This document shows positions 58,839-64,000 of a stretch of DNA of 64,000 nucleotides, piece after piece. A program made the position numbers and the translations under genes. Within the stretch, counting starts at the first letter, position 1. Every line of letters begins with the position of its first letter. A model generated the notes under the pieces. That model was not told the origin of the DNA and did no database searches. It was given only the letters and a program-made list of their open reading frames with translations. The stretch comes from Mytilinidion resinicola (taxonomy: Eukaryota > Ascomycota > Dothideomycetes > Mytilinidiales > Mytilinidiaceae): NCBI RefSeq assembly GCF_010093595.1, contig NW_022985440.1:1269609-1333608 (forward strand). Direction: 5' to 3'.

Positions 58839-59390
58839 TCAAAGATAAAGCGATGAGCTCGTAGACAGTTGATAATAGGTCATGGTGGGCAATTTGGAAA
58901 TTTTGCGGTCTTCCGAATAGGCGGCTCCACTGTCTTGTCCACGTGTTTCGGAAACCGGGGATACATCTAGCTGAGGTAGTATTTCAACGAGCTCATTGTC
59001 AGTGTTACAGGGTAGACTCATACGAACAGACATGGTCAATTTCTCCAGGTTTAACGGTGAATAGTGGTTTTCAGATTGAATGTAGCATGCGTCTAATTTC
59101 CTAGGGTCCAACCATCCAACATCCTCTAGTTCCAACGAGTCAAAAGCAAATCCATCGAAACGGTATATGTACCCCTCTCCTTCATGCACTCGCGCCTCAT
59201 GGGCAAAAGGGCGGTGTTTGGTAATGGGAGGGAAATTGATCTTGGCACGTAGAATTTTTCCTTCAGCAGAAAACGCATAGGAGAGCGTGGTGCTGTACAC
59301 ACAAATGCCAATGTTGAGGTCACACAAGTCGTCAATCGAACGGGGAAAAACGATAGGAAAAGGCCAGAACCGGGGGTAGTCAGACAGAGA
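58839..59390 (-). CDS. Unknown protein
   Basis: An open frame runs from about 59390 to 58839. It reads TAFDSLSDYPRFWPFPIVFP, SIDDLCDLNIGICVYSTTLS, YAFSAEGKILRAKINFPPIT and YIYRFDGFAFDSLELEDVGW. Composition is coding-like, but an in-frame stop lies just upstream of YVRTP and no ATG precedes the coherent part. The true start is therefore missing, or lies in an upstream exon not found, or is the GTG/ATG used near 59327. I recognise no domain. It is downstream of eL29 on the same strand. Confidence 0.4.
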   Translation of the reverse strand, partial: SLSDYPRFWPFPIVFPRSIDDLCDLNIGICVYSTTLSYAFSAEGKILRAKINFPPITKHRPFAHEARVHEGEGYIYRFDGFAFDSLELEDVGWLDPRKLDACYIQSENHYSPLNLEKLTMSVRMSLPCNTDNELVEILPQLDVSPVSETRGQDSGAAYSEDRKISKLPTMTYYQLSTSSSLYL

Positions 59391-59595
59391 GTCGAAAGCC
59401 GTGGGTGTCCGGACATATCATGGACTGTCGGCTCACTGTTCCCTCACATACTGTTGGTGGATCTCATTGACTGCACCCTTGGCAGGGATTTCTGTCCTGA
59501 TTTCAGCTAATTGCCGCCGGAGTGTTTATGCCATTGACGCCAGCCAAATGTCTCGTCGTGAAAACCGCAATCCTTCTCGACCGTTCCGGAGTCGC

Positions 59596-60022
59596 TCATG
59601 CCGAATCTCGCTTGCCCTCCTTGACCTCCTTCTGCAAGTCCACCTCTGTCAGCTCTGTTCTTGGGGTATACCGGTGTATCGAGGCGATGAGTTACGCACC
59701 AATGCCTTCATCGTTCCGTGTAGCGCATGCCTATGGTTCCTTCGGAACTTGGGGTCTGTGCCTTTGAGGGAAGGGTATCGGTTGGTCTTTGGCTTCTTGA
59801 TACTGCAGGCGGAGAGATGGTGTCAGCTCTAATTCGTGCATGTAGATATTTCAAATATTCGGCCATCCGCTCGCATCATAGGGTTTTGGAGGGAATTGGA
59901 TGCGCACCCGTTCCTATGGTTCTTCTTCGCCTGATTGTGCTGAGACGAGTTCTTGGATTCTTCGCAGTATTAGTTGGTAACAAACAGGCAGAGTACTGGA
60001 TAGAGTTTCACTCACTGGCCAT
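59596..60022 (-). CDS. RPL29: 60S ribosomal protein eL29
   Basis: Four small exons, 60022-60016 (7 nt), 59959-59908, 59802-59700 and 59631-59596, add up to 198 nt and 65 residues, the usual length of fungal eL29. The product starts MAKSKNSSQHNQAKKNHRN and continues IKKPKTNRYPSLKGTDPKF, RRNHRHALHGTMKAL and KEVKEGKRDSA. All introns have GT...AG ends (GTGAGT/GAAG, GTGCGC/GCAG, GTGCGT/GCAG). The basic, short, Lys-rich sequence is unmistakable for eL29, a surface component of the large subunit. The 7-nt first exon carries only ATG GCC A. Confidence 0.93.
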
Positions 60023-61071
60023 GGCGACTGTGTCTCGATATCGAGGATTGTGATGTCGTTGGTGTGGTCGAGGCTGCTCTCGCGGGTCGTGGAACTCGCG
60101 AAATCGTGAGTGCGGTAAGCGGAAACTCGCCAGTCCGCTTCCGTCATTAGCGCCTTGGCGCATATGGCTTACCTAATCCCACAACTCATTCCAACTCCTT
60201 AAACACCCAGATCTATCTCAATGCACCAATAATAGGCACTTCTCTATTCCAGATCAATCTTTTCCTCATCCAACACACAGTAATGAAACCTCGTTGCAGT
60301 GTCGACGTCAATCTATGGCTTACGGAACCTTCCTCCCTCGCTGAAGAACTCATCACCCCTGAAGGAGTACTGAATGAAGATATCGCTTGCACAGGACGTT
60401 TAAGGTCGAGACTGGTTGCCTTAAAGGCTGCAGTAGCGTAATATCATCCGTTGATTGGGCTCTCGATATGCGGTGTCACCCTTTCGCCTCAATTTGGGAA
60501 TCCTTTTGGCCTTGCTCTTGACGAAGGAGACTAAGCGTGTTGTTGGAAGGGTGCTTTTTTGTCTTCGCAATGGCTGCGTGGATTATGATTTGATGGCTTG
60601 AAGGTTGTGATAACCTCAGCTCGGCCCTGGTGTGATACAGCCTGAAGCGTTTCAATCATGCAATTCGTCTGGGAGTGTCGCAGACCCTCAGCTCCAGAGG
60701 CTCGTCGTTCAACATCAAAAGCAGCGTCAATCTTTCTCCTCAGCCAGCAGGATTCCAGGTCCGCGAATAATGACTGCCACTATTCTTCGCTACATCTTTC
60801 CAACCTTCCTGACGAAACGTACCTTTGTACCTCGAGTGTTTTAATTTCCTAAAGTTTCAGCTAGTCATACTAAACGGCGTCATTTGCCACTCAAACGGCA
60901 CCATGAGCAAAAAAAATACGTTAAAGAGCACTGGGGTTCCACCGAGCGTTCTTCCAGAAAGACGGGAAGGAGGCTTTGAAGGAGGCTTTGAAGGAGTGGA
61001 ATTGTTAGGCTCTCGTTCATGTGTATGCGGACATTTTGGACGTTAGTTGCGTCTCAGAGTTTACTCTATCG
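60023..61071. other. Intergenic with a doubtful 52-codon frame
   Basis: This contains the eL29 promoter. A + frame at 60284-60442 (MKPRCSVDVNLWLTEPSSL onward, 52 residues) has no supporting evidence. A 12-bp unit GAAGGAGGCTTT is repeated twice and then partially near 60967-60998. Confidence 0.35.
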
Positions 61072-61356
61072 CTAGCCATGTCCCTCGAGCTCTCCACGTC
61101 TGTCTCGGTACTGCAGAAGCCGTGCGACTAGCTTTCGATGATGCATACGTAACAGCAGCATCTTGCCGTCGGGGCCGAATCTGATCGATATCGCCACAAC
61201 GCCGTAATTCATGGAGAGGCCTTGATTGCACTGTGCCCAGGTGAGCTCACCGGCTTGATCCCCGTACTGGTCATGCGGGTGTCCGGTCTGTGAAAGACGC
61301 AGCTGAAATAGGGAAGAGGTCGGATAATGAGATTCAGACAGCACTTGGATCAACAA
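61072..61356 (-). CDS. Possible short protein or terminal exon, unknown
   Basis: A 94-codon minus frame ends RMHHRKLVARLLQYRDRRGE. A TTTCAG acceptor near 61306 suggests that it is the last exon of a spliced gene whose first exon I did not find. Third-position GC is fairly high. No domain was recognised. Confidence 0.28.
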   Translation of the reverse strand: MLIQVLSESHYPTSSLFQLRLSQTGHPHDQYGDQAGELTWAQCNQGLSMNYGVVAISIRFGPDGKMLLLRMHHRKLVARLLQYRDRRGELEGHG

Positions 61357-61658
61357 ACAGGAGTAATGAAAGGACTAGGCTTTGCTTGACGCAGGAAAAG
61401 ATTCCACTAGAAATATCAAGCGGTAACGAGAGACACCAAATGGAAAAGAAAAACTGGAAAGCAATTTGGTGCTTCTTGCTATCTCAAAGATGGAAGGTCA
61501 TCAAGCAAACGGGACTTCTTTTCTTAAAAGTCCCAAATCGCGCATCATTACCTCTTCATCAACGGCCTTTCGCACTCAACGTATCGCCTACTCCAGGACG
61601 ATACATCTCCCGAACTACGTAGGCCATCAACCTTTCCGAAACCTCTCGATTCCCCAAC

Positions 61659-62219
61659 ATGTTCGACAAATTCGAAAACGAATCAGATTTCTCCCAGACC
61701 CGCGAGCTCGACAACATCAACAGTCTTATCCAGCATATCGAGAAGGCCAACCCGCTAGTCGATATCATAGAAGCCGACTTCGACAATATCCCAGAGCTTT
61801 CTGATATGGACGACCTGCTCGCAGAAGCCAAGAAGCAAGGTGTCCGCCTGCTTAAACGACTTGATGACATCTCGCTCATCGATGAAGAGCACGAGAAGTC
61901 GTCGAAGGAAGCTCGGGAGCAGGAAGCGGCAGAGGAGGCTAGCAATCGAGAAGTGACAAGGGAAACCCAGCAGCAAGAAGCGGCCGAGGACAATCAACAG
62001 AGTCACGCGACGGAGGAAATCGAGCAGGAAGAAGCGGAAGGAACTGAGGTACAGACTCGCGATCTTGATCAACGTCTTGACGAGATTCAAGCCACACTTC
62101 GGAGACTTTCGTCGGCCACGGAAGAGGTATCGGCGCTTGCGAATCGTGTCGAGAATGCGGTGGCGGCGATTGTAGCGATTTTTTTCGTGCTGCTGCTGGC
62201 CGCTTGTTGGTATCTCTGA
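61659..62219 (+). CDS. Tail-anchored coiled-coil protein, unknown function
   Basis: A single-exon frame of 186 residues. The N-terminal 75 residues are acidic with helical periodicity (NINSLIQHIEKANPLVDIIE). The middle is strongly Glu/Gln-rich (EAREQEAAEEASNREVTRET). RDLDQRLDEIQATLRRLSSA starts a heptad pattern, and the protein ends in a single hydrophobic segment (VAAIVAIFFVLLLAACWYL) with almost no residues after it. That is the layout of tail-anchored proteins inserted in ER or outer mitochondrial membranes, reminiscent of SNARE topology, but I see no SNARE-motif zero-layer residue with confidence. Confidence 0.6.
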   Translation: MFDKFENESDFSQTRELDNINSLIQHIEKANPLVDIIEADFDNIPELSDMDDLLAEAKKQGVRLLKRLDDISLIDEEHEKSSKEAREQEAAEEASNREVTRETQQQEAAEDNQQSHATEEIEQEEAEGTEVQTRDLDQRLDEIQATLRRLSSATEEVSALANRVENAVAAIVAIFFVLLLAACWYL

Positions 62220-63264
62220 AGGAGTGCGTGGGGTAGGGATGGTGCGGCTATCGGAGTGCGATAGCAAGGTCATTCGATGTGGTTTGAATGAAAGAGGTTA
62301 AGTGCAAGTGAGTTCTAGACAAATCTGCATGAAGGTACTCTGAAAACAAAACAATGTCATTGAGATGTAAATCTATCCCGTCTGACCGCTATCACTGCTC
62401 TAACACCTCATCAATTGATACTGTGAAAGGATGGGTCCACGAAAGGATGGGTCCACGATGGGTATGATTCGGTGCTTGAGTGCTTCTTGACACATTTGGT
62501 TCTACGACGGCGCAATTATTCCTGGTATTGATTGTGAGTATATGGTAAAGATGGCTGATATCGACCATAGCTTTGGAATTATATCCAGTGCTATGAGTGG
62601 TGTGAGAAGATCCGCTGAAAGCCACGGCCAAGCACATTCCGCTCCAGTTGAGATATTGGCTCTACTTTTTCTCGGTACTGCGTTCAGCCACACATCAACT
62701 TGACAGGGACGTCATCATAGCATTGGAGGAATGGTCATGTGAAAAGAACTGTGAATGAGTTCGGAAAGACGAGCTGCGGTCATGATGTGATACATGAAAG
62801 AGGTGTCATTATTTAGTTTGAGGAAGTACGGAAATGAGTTAAACCTAGCTATGAACCTATAATATCTCACGAGCCGTGATATTACGCTGAAGTAGATCAT
62901 AGTCTAGTACACAATTCGCCATCCGAAGTCGAATCGGCTATTGACATTCGTCATAAAGGGACAGATGGGTATTTCCTGCATCAAGATCCGGCATGTCAGC
63001 TTCGCAAGTGAAATGGATCCGGGGTGATGTCAGCTAGTGATTGAATGATGGCGGTCTCATCAACGTAATACTTCGTATTGATGATGAAGGGCGCGGAAAC
63101 GGGACCGAGGCCTAGCCCCCTGTGGAGGTTGAAAGCAAGTTGGCACGTGATCCAAACTATTCTGGTGGGGGCATGATTTGGCAGCCGCGATAATCTCAAG
63201 AGTTTCTGTTTGCTGCACCAACTTCGCTATATTAGTACCTATCTACTCGATCACAACTTCGATC
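62220..63264. other. Intergenic with a short tandem repeat
   Basis: A 16-17-bp unit GAAAGGATGGGTCCAC is repeated twice near 62422-62455. No gene recognised. The Tsr3 promoter must be near 63200. Confidence 0.4.
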
Positions 63265-64000
63265 ATGGTCCGACATAAGAAAGATGGGTTGTCCTCTCGT
63301 GGGAAGAAATACTCTAACGCTCCGCGTCCTCGAGGACCAGCCCGCAACGGCGAGGACGGCGAAGCCGCCACCAACTCGAAACCCCAATTCAAGGCTGCCT
63401 GCTGGGACCTGGGCCACTGCGATCCGAAGAGATGCTCGGGGAAGAGGCTCATGCGATTAGGCATGATGCGGGAGCTTCATGTTGGACAAAAATTTGCTGG
63501 AGTTGTCGTTTCGTGAGTCAAGACCTGGCATTGATCATCACAGCGTGCTAATCTTCACAGACCTAAAGCGAAGAAAATCCTATCAGGCGCGGATAAAGAG
63601 CTACTAGAGCAATATGGTGCAGCTGTGGTTGAAGCGTCGTGGAACAGGATAGATGAGGTTCCCTTTGGGAGGATAGGCGGAAAGTGCGAGAGACTATGTA
63701 AGCATGTTCTGAACGCTGAAATGAATGCACGGGTCTAACATGTTGCAGTACCATATCTTGTTGCAGCAAACCCTACAAACTACGGACGACCCTGGCGGCT
63801 CAACTGTGTCGAAGCCCTGGCGGCTTGCTTCTACATTTGCGGACACCCTGAGTGGGCGGAGGAAATACTATCGACCTTCTCGTATGGAGAAGGTTTTCTG
63901 GAGATCAACGGGGCGTTACTGAAACGTTATGCTGCGTGCAGCACAGAGGAAGAGATCAAAAAGTGTGAAGAAGTGTGGCTCGAGAAAATTGAGCGGGAGT
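63265..64000 (+). CDS. TSR3: 18S rRNA aminocarboxypropyltransferase Tsr3 (3' end outside window)
   Basis: Exons 63265-63512, 63561-63697 and from 63749 to the window edge. The start MVRHKKDGLSSRGKKYS is basic; an in-frame ATG 87 nt upstream is less likely. AACWDLGHCDPKRCSGKRLM, LHVGQKFAGVVVS-PKAKKI, AAVVEASWNRIDEVPFGRIG, ERL-LPYLVAANPTNYGRPW and RLNCVEALAACFYICGHPEW are the conserved Tsr3 blocks, including the N-terminal WDxxHCDPKRCSG signature. The enzyme transfers the aminocarboxypropyl group from S-adenosylmethionine to a hypermodified pseudouridine of 18S rRNA during small-subunit maturation. The remaining C-terminal part lies beyond base 64000. Confidence 0.93.

Noticed and set aside
60284..60442. 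52-codon + frame upstream of eL29
   Set aside because: It has no signal peptide, domain or clear coding bias, and is probably chance.

Overview
This window is nuclear DNA of a filamentous ascomycete (Pezizomycotina). The evidence is short introns (about 48-90 nt) with GT...AG ends and CTAAC-like branch sites, genes on both strands with no operons, two HET-domain genes, a full-length PDR-type ABC transporter, and stop codons that look like repeat-induced point mutation (RIP). Species cannot be assigned from the sequence alone.

Layout. 0-2.6 kb: edge of a dispersed element abutting a broken DUF7820-like gene, then degenerate tandem repeats. 2.9-10.9 kb: a low-complexity unknown protein, a five-exon short-chain dehydrogenase, a secreted DUF4185-like protein and a HET protein. 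11.4-20.4 kb: a gene remnant, a ten-exon 1599-residue PDR-type ABC transporter and an F-box gene with two in-frame stops. 21.4-29.3 kb: two divergent PhyH-type dioxygenases, a fungal transcription factor whose upstream zinc-cluster region looks decayed, a DUF3445 protein and an APC-type permease. 29.5-35.9 kb: a 53-residue cysteine-rich secreted peptide, GH47 mannosidase, a small membrane protein, acyl-protein thioesterase and the SWR1 subunit Vps71/Swc6. 36.5-51 kb: a graveyard holding a broken secreted protein, two broken genes with STAND-type N-terminal domains, a broken MDR dehydrogenase, a broken nuclease-like gene split by a 363-bp element, and a relic of the 54.8-kb HET gene. 52-64 kb: a CCCH-RBR E3 ligase, an intact HET gene, AMMECR1, an unknown ORF, ribosomal protein eL29, a tail-anchored coiled-coil protein and Tsr3 (cut by the window end).

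How it fits together. Housekeeping genes (eL29, Tsr3, AMMECR1, thioesterase, Vps71, GH47) are intact with clean splice sites. Accessory genes (HET, STAND-like, F-box, secreted proteins) are mixed with relics, and damage concentrates at 36-51 kb. The 21-29 kb group (oxygenases, regulator, permease) could be a small metabolic neighbourhood, but there is no synthase or synthetase in it. The best-supported novel observation is the 363-bp element at 49265-49627: it has a perfect 5-bp target duplication, its removal restores the host reading frame, and one end recurs in inverted orientation at the window start.
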